64,000 nucleotides of DNA from Aquibium oceanicum (lineage in GTDB: Bacteria > Pseudomonadota > Alphaproteobacteria > Rhizobiales > Rhizobiaceae): NCBI RefSeq assembly GCF_001889605.1, contig NZ_CP018171.1, positions 4,811,501 through 4,875,500 on the forward strand. The letters run 5' to 3'. Shown in pieces: positions 51,748-61,667 of the stretch. How positions within the stretch are numbered: the first letter of the stretch is position 1; the number at the start of each line of letters is the position of its first letter. The position numbers and the translations under genes were made by a program. The notes under the pieces are model-generated. The model made no database searches. It worked only from the letters and a program-made list of their open reading frames with translations, and was not told the origin of the DNA.

Positions 51748-52782
51748 TCAGTCGCAGACGGCGACCTTGCCGGCGTCGACGCCCTGGCAAAGCGCTTCCT
51801 TGGAGATCCAGCCGGCGTCGACGACGACGTCGAGATTGTCCTTGGTGATCGGAACCGGGGTGAGGAACACCGCGTCGACTTCCTTGCCGCCGGGGGTCGT
51901 GAACTTCACGGCGTTCGCAATGGCGCTCATTTCGGTTCCGTCGGCCAGCGCCGAAGCGATCTCGGCCGCGTTCTTGCCGAGTTCGCGCGCGTCCTTCCAC
52001 ACCGAAACGGTCTGGGTGCCGAGCGCGACGCGGTTCAGCGCGGCGTGGTCGCCGTCCTGACCCGAAACCGGAATGCCCGCCATGCCCTGGGCAGAAAGAG
52101 CTGCCACGACACCGCCGGCCGTGCCGTCGTTCGAAGCGACGACCGCGTCGACCTCGTTGTTGTTGGCTGTCAGGATCTGCTCCATGTTCTTCTGGGCGTT
52201 GGCCGGAAGCCAGCCGTCCGTATAGGCCTCGCCGACGTTCTTGACCTTGCCCGAATCGATGGCTTCCTTCAGCACTTCCATCTGGCCGGAGAACAGGAAG
52301 TCCGCGTTCGGATCGGCCGAGGAACCCTTGATGAAGGCGTAGTTGCCTTCCGGCTGGACCTTGAACACTTCGCGGGCCTGCATGCGGCCCACTTCCTTGT
52401 TGTCGAAGGTGAGATAGAAGGCGTTCTCGTTTTCGATCAGGCGGTCGTATCCGACCACCGGAATGCCTTCGTTGACCGCCTTCTCGACGGCCGGGCCGAT
52501 GGCCGAGGCGTCCTGGGCGAGAATGATGAGCGCATCCGCGCCCTGGGCGATCAGCGCTTCCACGTCAGTCAGCTGCTTGGCTGCCGAGGACTGCGCGTCG
52601 GCGGAGATGTACTTGTCGCCGGCTGCCTCGATGGCGGACTTCATCGCCGCTTCATCGGTCTTCCAACGCTCTTCCTGGAAGTTCGACCACGAAACGCCGA
52701 TGGTCTTGTCCTTGGCGAGCGCCCCGCCGGCGAAAGAAATGCTGAATACGGCGCAGCTAAGCGCCAGCATCGTCTTGTTCAT
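51748..52782 (-). CDS. xylF: D-xylose-binding periplasmic protein XylF
   Basis: A 344-residue sugar-binding protein of the ribose-binding family. The signal peptide covers residues 1-23 (GGALA). The sequence fits Xyl[31 protein letters not shown] ... [39 protein letters not shown] precedes the ATG at 52782. It is the first gene of xylFHG and divergent from the ROK regulator. No xylA or xylB is in the window. Confidence 0.93.
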   Translation of the reverse strand: MNKTMLALSCAVFSISFAGGALAKDKTIGVSWSNFQEERWKTDEAAMKSAIEAAGDKYISADAQSSAAKQLTDVEALIAQGADALIILAQDASAIGPAVEKAVNEGIPVVGYDRLIENENAFYLTFDNKEVGRMQAREVFKVQPEGNYAFIKGSSADPNADFLFSGQMEVLKEAIDSGKVKNVGEAYTDGWLPANAQKNMEQILTANNNEVDAVVASNDGTAGGVVAALSAQGMAGIPVSGQDGDHAALNRVALGTQTVSVWKDARELGKNAAEIASALADGTEMSAIANAVKFTTPGGKEVDAVFLTPVPITKDNLDVVVDAGWISKEALCQGVDAGKVAVCD

Positions 52783-52859
52783 GCTATCCTCCCGGTGCAT
52801 CGTTGCACATGACATGCCGACGGTCCCGCAAGGGGTTTTCGCCAGCCCAGCCTCTTTAA

Positions 52860-52935
52860 TTCGAGGCTCGAAAAAAATAGTGACTCACCCACCGCGCTGT
52901 GTCAAGATGAATCTCGATCGAGCTAACGTATTGCA
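52860..52935. promoter_or_regulatory. palindromes in the xylF-ROK divergent promoter region
   Basis: The 210-base gap between xylF and the ROK gene holds TTCGAG-G-CTCGAA (52860-52872), the palindrome CTCGATCGAG (52913-52922) and the inverted repeat TTGCAGCGCAA (about 52931). One or more of these is the likely operator of the ROK repressor, controlling both directions. Which one is not clear. Confidence 0.5.
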
Positions 52936-52992
52936 GCGCAACAATAAATCGCCGCACTGCAAACGTTGGCTGACAGGGAGGGATACGCCGCG

Positions 52993-54240
52993 ATGACGGC
53001 GGTGACGCGCTCGGACGATGTGCGCCGGCAGAACCGGCGGGTGGTGATTGGGACGCTGCGCAATGGCGGCCGCCTCTCCCGTACCGACATCTGCGCGCAG
53101 ACCGGCCTGAGCGCCTCCACGGTCTCGGCCATCACGGCCGACCTCATCGAAGAGGACATCCTGCGCGAGATCCGCGACGGCGAGGCTGCCACGTTGCGCA
53201 GGGGCCGGCCGCAGGTCGCGCTCGGCCTCAATCCCGACGCGGCGACGGTCGTGGCGGTGGTGCTGTCGATGAACTCGCTTTCCGCGGCCCTCATCGATTA
53301 TGCCGGCGAGATTGTCGATGCCAGGCAGATGCGGCTGGAGACGTTGCGCCTTTCGAAGGGCGAACTCGTCGATGCGGCGAGCACGGTGATCGGCGAACTG
53401 GTCGCGCGATCGAACAAGAGCGGCCGGCGGGTGCGCCGTATCGCTTTCGGGGTCCAGGGAATCACCGATTCCGGCGCGCGCAAACTGCTGTGGTCGCCGA
53501 TCACGCCGCATACCGACATCGCCTTCGCCGACCTGCTCGAAGACGCGTTCGGCATTCCGGTCACCGTGGAGAACGACTGCAACATGATCGCGCTCGCCCT
53601 GCGAACGAGGCGGCCGGAGCGCTATTCGGAGAACTTCATCGCGATCCTTCTCTCCCACGGCATCGGTATGGGGCTGATGCTGAACGGGCAGCTCTTCACG
53701 GGCACCACCTCCTCCGGCGCCGAGTTCGGCCACATGAACCACGTTCCCGACGGCGCGCTGTGCCGCTGCGGGCGCCGGGGATGCGTGGAAGCCTACGCCG
53801 GCAACTATGCGATCTGGCGCAACGCAAGGGGCCTCAACGAGGAAGACGCCTACGCAACCGACATAGGCGACGAGGAGATGCTGGCCCTGGCAGGTGCCGC
53901 GCGAGACCACCCGGGCGCCGAGCGAGAGGCGTTCCGGCGCGCCGGAGAAGCGATCGGCTTCGGGCTCGGCAGCCTTTTCGCCCTGATCGATCCCGCGCCC
54001 GTCGCCATCGTCGGACAGGGTGCGCTGGCCTTCGATCTCGTGGAAGGCCCGATGATCGAGGCGCTGTCCAAGACCGCCGGCGGTCAGCATCATGCGCTCC
54101 CCACATTCGAGACCGAACCGGACGAGATGCCGCTGATCCGCGAGGGCTGCGCCCTGCGCGCGCTGGCCTTCATCGACCGCGAAATCTTCGCCGCCGGCGC
54201 GGCGGGCCTATCAAGCCGGACAGGAAAGGAGATCGCATGA
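52993..54240 (+). CDS. ROK-family transcriptional repressor (XylR-like)
   Basis: A 415-residue regulator. The N-terminal winged helix (RRQNRRVVIGTLRNGGRLSRTDICAQTGLSASTVSAITADLI) is fused to a ROK sugar-kinase-like domain with the zinc-binding motif CRCGRRGCVEAYAG and GAEFGHMNHVPDGALC. It is divergent from xylFHG, so xylose sensing is likely. Its stop overlaps the start of the di-haem gene (ATGA), which is unusual because sugar regulators normally stand alone or with sugar genes. The ATG at 52993 is preferred over an upstream TTG. Confidence 0.88.
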   Translation: MTAVTRSDDVRRQNRRVVIGTLRNGGRLSRTDICAQTGLSASTVSAITADLIEEDILREIRDGEAATLRRGRPQVALGLNPDAATVVAVVLSMNSLSAALIDYAGEIVDARQMRLETLRLSKGELVDAASTVIGELVARSNKSGRRVRRIAFGVQGITDSGARKLLWSPITPHTDIAFADLLEDAFGIPVTVENDCNMIALALRTRRPERYSENFIAILLSHGIGMGLMLNGQLFTGTTSSGAEFGHMNHVPDGALCRCGRRGCVEAYAGNYAIWRNARGLNEEDAYATDIGDEEMLALAGAARDHPGAEREAFRRAGEAIGFGLGSLFALIDPAPVAIVGQGALAFDLVEGPMIEALSKTAGGQHHALPTFETEPDEMPLIREGCALRALAFIDREIFAAGAAGLSSRTGKEIA

Positions 54241-55670
54241 AACCGCTGATCACAACCGCATCGTTCGCGGCGCTCGCGACCGCCATTCTGCTGCCTGGGA
54301 CGGCGCCGGCCAATCCCTGGTCGGAGCGGGTCGTCACCGAACACGTCGATCAGACCGGTCTGGCCGGGACGCTGGACCGCGACGCCCTGATAGCGCTGCG
54401 CGAGAAGGGCGAGCATCTCTTTACGGGCCGCTTCACGACGCTGGACGGGGTCGGCCGGCCGCTGGCCACCCAGGCGATCATTCCCACCAAGCGCAAGCAT
54501 GCGCCGGAGACCTCGTTCGCCCGGACTTCCGGCATGGACGCGAACGCCTGCTCGTCATGCCACAACCAGCCCGTCGTGGGCGGCGCAGGCGATTTCGTCA
54601 CCAATGTCTTCGTGTCCGAGGGTTTCGAGAGCGCCGATTTCGATTCCACCGACCCGCAGTTTTCCAACGAGCGGGGCTCGAACCACCTGTTCGGCGCCGG
54701 CCTGATCGAGCTTCTGGCGCGCGAGATCACCGCCGATCTTCGCGAGATACGCAGGAAGTCGCTCGCCGATGCGCGCGCGGGCGGCGCCGACGTGCGTCGG
54801 AAGCTCGTCTCCAAGGGCATCGGATACGGCTGGATCACAGCGGCGCCCGACGGGGTGCTCGACATGTCGGAGATTGAAGGCGTCGATGCCGACCTGACGG
54901 TCAGGCCCTTCAGCCAGAAAGGCGTCATGACCTCGCTGCGGCAGTTCACCGTCAACGCGCTCAACCACCACCACGGCATGCAGTCCGACGAGCGCTTCGG
55001 GTTGCGCTGGACAGGCGAACGGGACCACGACGGCGACGATCACGACGACGAAATCCGGGAAGGCGACGTCTCCGCGATGGTCGCCTGGCAGGCGACCTTG
55101 CCGCCGCCCGGCCGGATGGTGCCCGACAGTGCCGAATGGCGCGCCGCCGCCGAGCGCGGCGAGATGGTCTTCGGCTCGATCGGCTGCGAGGGCTGCCACA
55201 AGCCGTCCCTGCCCCTTTCGTCCCTATCCTTCGCCGATCCCGGGCCGTTCGACATGGCGGGAACTCTGCGGACCGGGGACGTGCGGGCGCCGGCCGTCTA
55301 CGATCTCGCCCTGCTCGAATGGGCCAGGCACCTGCCCCGCAACGACAAAGGTGAAGTTCTGGTGCCTTTGTTCGGCGACCTGAAGCGGCACGCCATCGCG
55401 GATCAGTACGTCGCGACGCTCGGCAACGAACTGCTCGCCCAGCGTTTCGTGGAACGCAACGTCTTCATGACCGCGGAACTGTGGGGCGTCGGATCGACCG
55501 ATCCCTACGGCCACCGCAACGACATCGCTTCGCTCGACGGCGTCATCCGCGCCCATGGCGGCCAGGCGCGCGACACCCGCGACCGCTACATCGCGCTTCC
55601 CGATGAGGATCGCCACGCCATCATCGCTTTCCTGAAGACGCTGGTGATCGAGCCGGAGGAGGTGAAATGA
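54237..55670 (+). CDS. periplasmic di-haem oxidoreductase (DUF1111 family)
   Basis: A 477-residue exported protein with a signal peptide (residues 1-25, TAPAN). Two haem sites are present, CSSCH (105-109) and CEGCH (317-321). The family signatures FNERGSNHLFGAGLIE-like and NALNHHHGMQSDERFG are visible, and EVRDHD-like acidic stretches (GERDHDGDDHDDEI) follow. The family is annotated as putative thiol oxidoreductase or peroxidase, but its function is not established. It is coupled to the ROK regulator in front and overlaps the FG-GAP gene behind (ATGA). Confidence 0.88.
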   Translation: MKPLITTASFAALATAILLPGTAPANPWSERVVTEHVDQTGLAGTLDRDALIALREKGEHLFTGRFTTLDGVGRPLATQAIIPTKRKHAPETSFARTSGMDANACSSCHNQPVVGGAGDFVTNVFVSEGFESADFDSTDPQFSNERGSNHLFGAGLIELLAREITADLREIRRKSLADARAGGADVRRKLVSKGIGYGWITAAPDGVLDMSEIEGVDADLTVRPFSQKGVMTSLRQFTVNALNHHHGMQSDERFGLRWTGERDHDGDDHDDEIREGDVSAMVAWQATLPPPGRMVPDSAEWRAAAERGEMVFGSIGCEGCHKPSLPLSSLSFADPGPFDMAGTLRTGDVRAPAVYDLALLEWARHLPRNDKGEVLVPLFGDLKRHAIADQYVATLGNELLAQRFVERNVFMTAELWGVGSTDPYGHRNDIASLDGVIRAHGGQARDTRDRYIALPDEDRHAIIAFLKTLVIEPEEVK

Positions 55671-57358
55671 TCAGGCATCGAAAACTCCTTCTGGCGCTGG
55701 CGGCAGTCGCCGCGATGTCGTCGGTTTCCGCAGCACACTCGGAAGACGCTTTCCCCGCCCCGATCAGCACCGACATTCCGCTGATGCATGAGGAAGCGGC
55801 GGCGGCAGGCATCGTGCATGCCTATCGCGGACCGTGGGAGTACTTCGTCGGCGGCGGCGGGGCCTCGCTGGACTGCAACGACGACCGCATGCCCGACATC
55901 TTCCTGGCCGGCGGCCGCGACGCGGCACGCTTCTACGTCAACCGGAGCACCGCCGGAGGACCGCTGCGTTTCGAGGAGAAGCCGATCGCCATCGATCCAG
56001 AAGACCTTGAAAAGGTGCTCGGCGCCTATGCGCTCGACATCGACGGCGACGGCATGCGCGACCTCGTTCTGATGCGGGTCGGCGAGAACGTGATTCTCAA
56101 GGGCGGGCCGGAGTGCACCTACTCGAAAGCCAACCGGGAATTCACCTTCGACGGCGGCAAGGCCTGGACGACCTCGTTCGCCGCGACCTGGGAAGCCGGC
56201 CAGAAATTTCCCACCCTCGCCTTCGGCAACTATGTCGACCGCCATGCGCCGGGCTCGCCCTGGGGCACGTGCCACGACAACGACCTGTTCCGGCCGGAGG
56301 CCGGCGACAGGCCCGACTATTCCGACCGCCAGGCATTGCGGCCCGGTCATTGCGCGCTTTCGATGCTCTTCACCGACTGGAACCGCTCCGGCACGCCGTC
56401 GCTGCGGATCACCAACGACCGCCAGTATTATCGCGGTGGCGAGGAACAGCTCTGGCGGGTCGAGCCGGACCGGCCGGCGAAGCTCTACGGCAAATCGGAC
56501 GGCTGGCAGCATCTGACGATCTGGGGCATGGGCATCGCCGAGGGCGATCTCGACGGCGACGGTTTTCCGGAATACGCGCTCACTTCGATGGGCGACACCA
56601 AGCTGCAGAAACTGTCGGAGGACGCAGACGAGGACGAGCCGCTCTACACCGACATCGCCTTTGCCAGGCATGCCACCGCCCACCGTCCCTATGTCGGCGA
56701 CGACCTGAAGCCCTCGACCGGCTGGCATTCGGAGTTCGCCGACTTCAACAATGACGGCCTGCTCGACCTCTACATCGCCAAGGGCAACGTGGAGCGCATG
56801 CCCGACTTCGCCGGTTTCGACCCTGACAACCTGCTGCTCGGCCAATGGGACCAGACATTTGCCGAGGCCGGCCACCAGGCGGGGATCGACCTGCCGACCA
56901 AGGGGCGCGGCGCCCTTGTCGAGGACTTCAACGCCGACGGCATGCTCGACCTGCTGGTCGTGAACCGCGAACAGAACGTCTCGCTGTTCCGCAACTCAGG
57001 TGCAGTGACCGAATACGGCTCACGGCCGATGGGCAATTTCGTCGCGATCGAACTCGAGCAGCCGGCGCCGAACGGAAACGCCGTCGGCGCGCTGATCTCC
57101 GTCAAGGCCGGCAATTCCACCTTCAACCGTACGGTCCAGGCCGGTGGCGGCCATGCGTCGGGCCATACCGGCTTCGTCCATGTCGGGGTCGGCACCGCCG
57201 AGCGCGCTGAAATCCGCGTCAAGTGGCCGGACGGCGAATGGAGCGCGCCCTACCGGGTGTTCGCCAACAATTTCGTCCTCATCGGCAGGGAAGCGAAGGC
57301 CGCGCGCTACTGGTATCCGCCGGAAGACGATTCCTGGCAGGCCTCGTCGGCGCAGTAG
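55667..57358 (+). CDS. FG-GAP/VCBS repeat protein with ASPIC/UnbV C-terminus
   Basis: A 563-residue exported protein (signal peptide residues 1-26). At least five Ca2+-binding DxDxDG-type repeats (DCNDDRMPD, DIDGDGMRD, DLDGDGFPE, DFNNDGLLD, DFNADGMLD) suggest a beta-propeller. The C-terminus (about 450-540) fits ASPIC/UnbV (QAGGGHASGHTGFVHVGVG ... EIRVKWPDG). Such proteins act as periplasmic or surface adhesion or assembly proteins, but none is understood here. It overlaps the di-haem gene and is followed by the CHAT-domain gene after 9 bases. Confidence 0.87.
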   Translation: MIRHRKLLLALAAVAAMSSVSAAHSEDAFPAPISTDIPLMHEEAAAAGIVHAYRGPWEYFVGGGGASLDCNDDRMPDIFLAGGRDAARFYVNRSTAGGPLRFEEKPIAIDPEDLEKVLGAYALDIDGDGMRDLVLMRVGENVILKGGPECTYSKANREFTFDGGKAWTTSFAATWEAGQKFPTLAFGNYVDRHAPGSPWGTCHDNDLFRPEAGDRPDYSDRQALRPGHCALSMLFTDWNRSGTPSLRITNDRQYYRGGEEQLWRVEPDRPAKLYGKSDGWQHLTIWGMGIAEGDLDGDGFPEYALTSMGDTKLQKLSEDADEDEPLYTDIAFARHATAHRPYVGDDLKPSTGWHSEFADFNNDGLLDLYIAKGNVERMPDFAGFDPDNLLLGQWDQTFAEAGHQAGIDLPTKGRGALVEDFNADGMLDLLVVNREQNVSLFRNSGAVTEYGSRPMGNFVAIELEQPAPNGNAVGALISVKAGNSTFNRTVQAGGGHASGHTGFVHVGVGTAERAEIRVKWPDGEWSAPYRVFANNFVLIGREAKAARYWYPPEDDSWQASSAQ

Positions 57359-57367
57359 CGATCCGCC

Positions 57368-59392
57368 GTGCGTTCCGCGGCCAAACTGCTTCTCGCCACC
57401 CTGACGGCGGGCTGGCTGTGCGCGGGTGCGGCCCCCGCCCTTTCGGGCCCGACGGCCGATCATGCGTGCCCGTCCTTTGAAGACGCGGTCAAAGCAAGTG
57501 GCGAGCAGCTCGTCACGCTCGCGGCGACACGCGGCCTGACATACGAGCTGCAACCCTTTCCCAACGATCTGCGCGGCGCGATCCTCTCTTATGTCGGCTT
57601 CCGCGTCTCGCCCTCGGATGACCGGAGCAACGGCCTCATCTTCTATCTCCGCAGCGGCAGGATCGTCTGCGGCTATCTCTGGCGCGATCGCACCGGGGGA
57701 GCCGATGGAGCGCATCGTGGCACGGGGAAACCGCATGCGGACGTCCGGGAGCCGGATGCAATCTTCCGATTGCCGGTGCGCGACGTGGGCGAACTGGTCG
57801 ACCTGATCGAACGGGTGCGCAATGCACTGACGGCGGGCGGCAACAGCGCAGAGCGCAGCCCCAGGCTTCGCGATGAAAACTCGTTCGGTACCACGCGCGG
57901 CGCACGGGCTTTGGCAGACGCATCCGAACCTTCCGGAGAGCAGCGAGCGGCAATGCTGGCGGACCTGTCACAAAAGCTCTTCGGAGAAACCGAAAGCATC
58001 ATCGAGGAATTCGCCAACCTGACGGTCGTGCCGGCGCTCAACATCGGCACGGTGCCCTTTGGCGTCCTCGACCCGAATGGCGACGGGATTCCGCTGGTCC
58101 ACTCGACTGCAGTCAACGTCGAGGCGTCGATGAACGACGTGGCGGCGGGACGGCTGTTTGCGATCGCGCCCGAAGTGCGGCCCCAGACGATCGCCGGCGA
58201 TCCGGACGCCACGGGCGATCCGGAATGGATCTTCCCGCGGCTGCCTGGTGCCGCGGCCGAGGCGCGCACGATCGCCGCCCGCTTCGAGGCGACGCCGATC
58301 ATCGGCTCCGACGCGACGATCGAGACGGTGACCCGCCACCTAGCCGAGGACACCTACATCCACCTCGCCGCCCATGGCCTCAGCAGCATCACGGATCCGG
58401 TGGACGGCAGCTTCATCGCGCTCAGCGATGGCAGGCTCACGGCCCGCGCGATCCAGGAGATGCGGCTTTCGAACAACCCGCTCGTGGTGCTGAGCGCCTG
58501 CCAGACCGGGCTGGGCAACCCGCTCGACGCCGGGATCGTCGGGCTTGCGCGCGCCTTCATGCTTGCCGGCGCGAGCAGCGTCATCGTCAGCCTCTGGAAC
58601 GTCGACGACGAGGCGACCTCGTGGATCATGACGCGCTTCGTCGATTTCCTGACCAACCACCCGCCGGGCACGGCGCTACGCCTGGCGCAGGACGCGGCGC
58701 GCGAGCGCTGGCCCGAACCCTCGAAGTGGGGCGCTTTCGTGCTGTTCGGGTCACGCACGGTGGTGCTGGCTCCCGCGGACGACGACCGCCCCATGTCGGT
58801 AGCGCTGAACGTGCTTCCTCTGGTGAAGCGCGTGGGCAGCGAGGACATGGACCCTATCGGACCAGGCGCGGCGGTTCGGGTCGGCGCCGGAGACGAGCTT
58901 CATCTCGACATCGCCAACCTCGGCGGCAAGCCAGTCGATCTCGACGTCCTCTATGCGGACGCGGAGGGGACGGTCTCGCATCTCCTGTCGGAGCGCGTGC
59001 CGGCGGGCGACGAAGAGCGCCTTGGCCTCGTCCGCTTCACCGACACGACGGTGGGAATGGAACGGGCGATCATCGTGGTACGTGAAGCCGCGCCCGCATC
59101 GCCGCTGCGTCCGCTGTCGGATTTTGAAAGCGTGCCGGGCACGATGCTGGCGCACCTGCTGCTCAGTCCCGCGTCGCTGCGGACATTGCTGCCCGGCGGC
59201 ATCCGCAAGGTCTCGCAGTTCGGCGGACGGGAGTTCCTCGGGTCGTTCGTGGGAGCGAGCGAGCGCTTCGAACTGGCGCTGTCGGAGGCCCGGCACATGG
59301 GTGCAAGGGGGTCGCCCTCGCGCGAACAGCCATCCGCCGCCTCTCGGCGGCGGGCGGGCGTGATGGTCGTGCCGTTCGAGGTGTCGCGGTAG
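57368..59392 (+). CDS. secreted CHAT-domain (caspase-like) protein
   Basis: A 674-residue protein with a signal peptide (residues 1-27). An N-terminal region up to about residue 200 has no recognised fold. The CHAT domain (about 215-470) has the catalytic His336 in IHLAAHGLSS and Cys378 in VVLSACQTGLG, then the family segment GLARAFMLAGASSVIVSLWNVDD. The C-terminal 200 residues look like a beta-rich domain. The dyad residues are intact, so protease activity is possible. The start is a GTG. It ends 7 bases before the convergent phoB gene. CHAT proteins outside immunity systems are poorly understood. Confidence 0.86.
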   Translation: MRSAAKLLLATLTAGWLCAGAAPALSGPTADHACPSFEDAVKASGEQLVTLAATRGLTYELQPFPNDLRGAILSYVGFRVSPSDDRSNGLIFYLRSGRIVCGYLWRDRTGGADGAHRGTGKPHADVREPDAIFRLPVRDVGELVDLIERVRNALTAGGNSAERSPRLRDENSFGTTRGARALADASEPSGEQRAAMLADLSQKLFGETESIIEEFANLTVVPALNIGTVPFGVLDPNGDGIPLVHSTAVNVEASMNDVAAGRLFAIAPEVRPQTIAGDPDATGDPEWIFPRLPGAAAEARTIAARFEATPIIGSDATIETVTRHLAEDTYIHLAAHGLSSITDPVDGSFIALSDGRLTARAIQEMRLSNNPLVVLSACQTGLGNPLDAGIVGLARAFMLAGASSVIVSLWNVDDEATSWIMTRFVDFLTNHPPGTALRLAQDAARERWPEPSKWGAFVLFGSRTVVLAPADDDRPMSVALNVLPLVKRVGSEDMDPIGPGAAVRVGAGDELHLDIANLGGKPVDLDVLYADAEGTVSHLLSERVPAGDEERLGLVRFTDTTVGMERAIIVVREAAPASPLRPLSDFESVPGTMLAHLLLSPASLRTLLPGGIRKVSQFGGREFLGSFVGASERFELALSEARHMGARGSPSREQPSAASRRRAGVMVVPFEVSR

Positions 59393-59398
59393 CGCCGG

Positions 59399-60088
59399 TC
59401 AGGCCTCGCGGATCGCGTAGCCCGCGCCGCGGATCGTGCGGATGACGTCGGGCATGCGGCCGTTGTTGACCGCCTTGCGCAGGCGACCGACATGGACGTC
59501 GACGGTGCGTTCGTCGATGTAGATCGTCTCGCCCCAGACATTGTCCAGAAGCTGCCCGCGCGAGAAGACGCGACCGGGATGCTGCATCAGGAATTCGAGC
59601 AGGCGGAACTCGGTCGGTCCGAGCTTGATCTCGCTCTTCTTGCGATAGACGCGATGGGACTCGCGGTCGAGCACGATGTCGCCGACCTTGAGCACACTCG
59701 ACAGGACCTCCGGCTTGGCACGGCGCAGCAGAGCGCGGACGCGGGCGATGAATTCGGGGGTGGAGAAAGGCTTTACTAGGTAATCGTCGGCGCCGGTGGA
59801 GAGGCCGCGCACGCGATCGCTCTCCTCGCCGCGCGCCGTGAGCATGATGATCGGCAGGCGTTCCGTCTCAGGGCGCATTCTCAGCCGCCTGCACAGTTCG
59901 ATGCCCGAAATCGCGGGCACCATCCAGTCGAGCACCAGAAGATCCGGCACGCTCTCCTGCAGCCGTATCTCGGCCTCGTCGCCGCGGGTGACGATCTCGA
60001 CCTGATAACCTTCTGCTTCGAGGTTGTATTTGAGGAGGACGCAGAGCGGCTCCTCATCCTCGACCACCATGACCTTTGCTGCAATCAT
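59399..60088 (-). CDS. phoB: phosphate regulon response regulator PhoB
   Basis: A 229-residue OmpR-family activator. The receiver has the acidic pair in VVEDEEPLC, phosphoacceptor in LLVLDWMVPAISG, and Lys in YLVKPFS. The winged helix (EFRLLEFLMQHPGRVFSRGQLLDNVWG ... TVDVHVGRLRKAVN ... TIRGAGYAI) matches PhoB. It binds Pho boxes under phosphate limitation, and Ugp and Pst genes are usual targets. It is 12 bases after phoU in the pst operon. Confidence 0.95.
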   Translation of the reverse strand: MIAAKVMVVEDEEPLCVLLKYNLEAEGYQVEIVTRGDEAEIRLQESVPDLLVLDWMVPAISGIELCRRLRMRPETERLPIIMLTARGEESDRVRGLSTGADDYLVKPFSTPEFIARVRALLRRAKPEVLSSVLKVGDIVLDRESHRVYRKKSEIKLGPTEFRLLEFLMQHPGRVFSRGQLLDNVWGETIYIDERTVDVHVGRLRKAVNNGRMPDVIRTIRGAGYAIREA

Positions 60089-60100
60089 GCCGCGTCGTCC

Positions 60101-60808
60101 TCAGGCGTTCGCCCCGGCCATCACCGTCTCGTCGGTCTTGGGCCGCGCCATGGGCAGTTGCTTGCCGGTCATGACGTAGTAGGCGTTTTCCGCGATGTTC
60201 GTGACGTGATCGCCGATGCGCTCCAGGTTCTTGGCGCAGAACAGGAGATGGGTGCACGACGTGATGTTGCGCGGGTCTTCCATCATGTAGGTCAGGAGCT
60301 CGCGGAAGATCGCCGTGTACTTGATGTCGATCTTCTCGTCCTCGACGCGCAGCGGTACCAGCGCCTCGGCCTCGCGCGCGACGTACAGGTCGACCACCTT
60401 CTTGACCTGGCGGTGGACGAGCTCGGCCATGCTCTCGATCGAATAGGACAGGCTGGTCGGCGTCGAGGTCAGCCCCACAGCACCGACACGCTTGGCGATG
60501 TTCTTGGCGAGATCGCCGATGCGCTCCAGATCGCCGGCCATGCGGATGGCGCTGACGACGGCGCGCAGATCCTGCGCCATCGGCTGGCGGCGGGCGATCA
60601 GCGTGATTGCCTTGTCGTCGAGCTCGCGCTGCTTGGCGTCCATGATGGCATCGTCGGAGATGATGCGCTGGGCGAGCGCCGCGTCGGTGGAAAGCAGCGC
60701 GCGGGTGGCGTCGTCCACCATCGAGGCCGCGAGTTCGCCCATGTCGCACAGAAGGCGATCGATACTTTGAAGTTCCTCGTCGAAGGAGGCAACGGTGTGC
60801 TCGCCCAT
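60101..60808 (-). CDS. phoU: phosphate transport regulator PhoU
   Basis: A 235-residue helical protein with two PhoU repeats (each with an E/DxxxD motif region, DLERIGDLAKNIAKR and NLERIGDHVTNIAENAYY). It links the Pst transporter with PhoR/PhoB and limits phosphate uptake. It lies between pstB and phoB as in other alphaproteobacteria. Confidence 0.96.
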   Translation of the reverse strand: MGEHTVASFDEELQSIDRLLCDMGELAASMVDDATRALLSTDAALAQRIISDDAIMDAKQRELDDKAITLIARRQPMAQDLRAVVSAIRMAGDLERIGDLAKNIAKRVGAVGLTSTPTSLSYSIESMAELVHRQVKKVVDLYVAREAEALVPLRVEDEKIDIKYTAIFRELLTYMMEDPRNITSCTHLLFCAKNLERIGDHVTNIAENAYYVMTGKQLPMARPKTDETVMAGANA

Positions 60809-60836
60809 GGTCCTGTCCTCGTATCCTGGTGCCGGA

Positions 60837-61667
60837 TCAGCCGAAGCGACCGGTGATGTAGTCCTGGGTGCGCTTGTCGTCGGGGTTGGTGAACATCTTG
60901 TCCGTCGGGCCTTCCTCCACGAGGTAGCCGAGATGGAACATCGCGGTGCGCTGCGAGACGCGGGCGGCCTGCTGCATCGAGTGCGTGACGATAACGATCG
61001 TGTAGTTCTGGCGAAGCTCGTCGATCAGTTCCTCGACCTTGGCGGTGGCGATCGGATCGAGCGCCGAGCACGGCTCGTCCATGAGGATGACCTCCGGAGA
61101 GACCGCGATGGCGCGGGCGATGCACAGGCGCTGCTGCTGGCCGCCGGACAGGCCGGTGCCCGGCTCCTGAAGCCTGTCCTTGACCTCGTTCCAGATCGCC
61201 GCCTTCTGCAGGCTGGATTCCACCACGGCGTCGAGCTCGGCCTTGTTCGTGGTCAGGCCGTGGATGCGGGGGCCGTAGGCGATGTTCTCGTAGATCGACT
61301 TCGGAAACGGGTTCGGCTTCTGGAACACCATGCCGACACGGGCCCGGAGCTCCACGACGTCGATCTTCGGATCGTAGATGTCCTCGCCGTCGAGCGTGAT
61401 CTTGCCGCCGATCCTGGCGATGTCGATGGTGTCGTTCATCCGGTTCAGGCAGCGCAGGAAGGTGGACTTGCCGCAGCCCGACGGCCCGATGAGTGCCATC
61501 ACCTGCTTTTCCGGAACGTTCAGGTCGACGTCGAACAGCGCCTGCTTTTCCCCATAGTGCACCGTGACCTTTTCGCCCCGCATCTTGTAGCTGGTCATGG
61601 CATCGGGGGTCATGAGCTTCTTCTCGACTGCGGCTTCGCTCAGCATGTTCATGTCCTTGTACTCCAT
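60837..61667 (-). CDS. pstB: phosphate ABC transporter ATPase PstB
   Basis: A 276-residue ATPase. Walker A is GPSGCGKST, the signature [15 protein letters not shown], Walker [15 protein letters not shown], and the switch His lies in IVTHSMQQA. The PstB segment [19 protein letters not shown] is present. The ATG at 61667 overlaps the pstA stop (TAATG); an ATG at 61652 is an alternative. It energises PstCA. Confidence 0.96.
   Translation of the reverse strand: MEYKDMNMLSEAAVEKKLMTPDAMTSYKMRGEKVTVHYGEKQALFDVDLNVPEKQVMALIGPSGCGKSTFLRCLNRMNDTIDIARIGGKITLDGEDIYDPKIDVVELRARVGMVFQKPNPFPKSIYENIAYGPRIHGLTTNKAELDAVVESSLQKAAIWNEVKDRLQEPGTGLSGGQQQRLCIARAIAVSPEVILMDEPCSALDPIATAKVEELIDELRQNYTIVIVTHSMQQAARVSQRTAMFHLGYLVEEGPTDKMFTNPDDKRTQDYITGRFG

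Noticed and set aside
54237-59392. phage-defence system built on the CHAT protein
   Set aside because: All three downstream proteins carry export signals and there is no nuclease, gasdermin, Argonaute or RAMP partner. A known CHAT defence type is therefore not supported.
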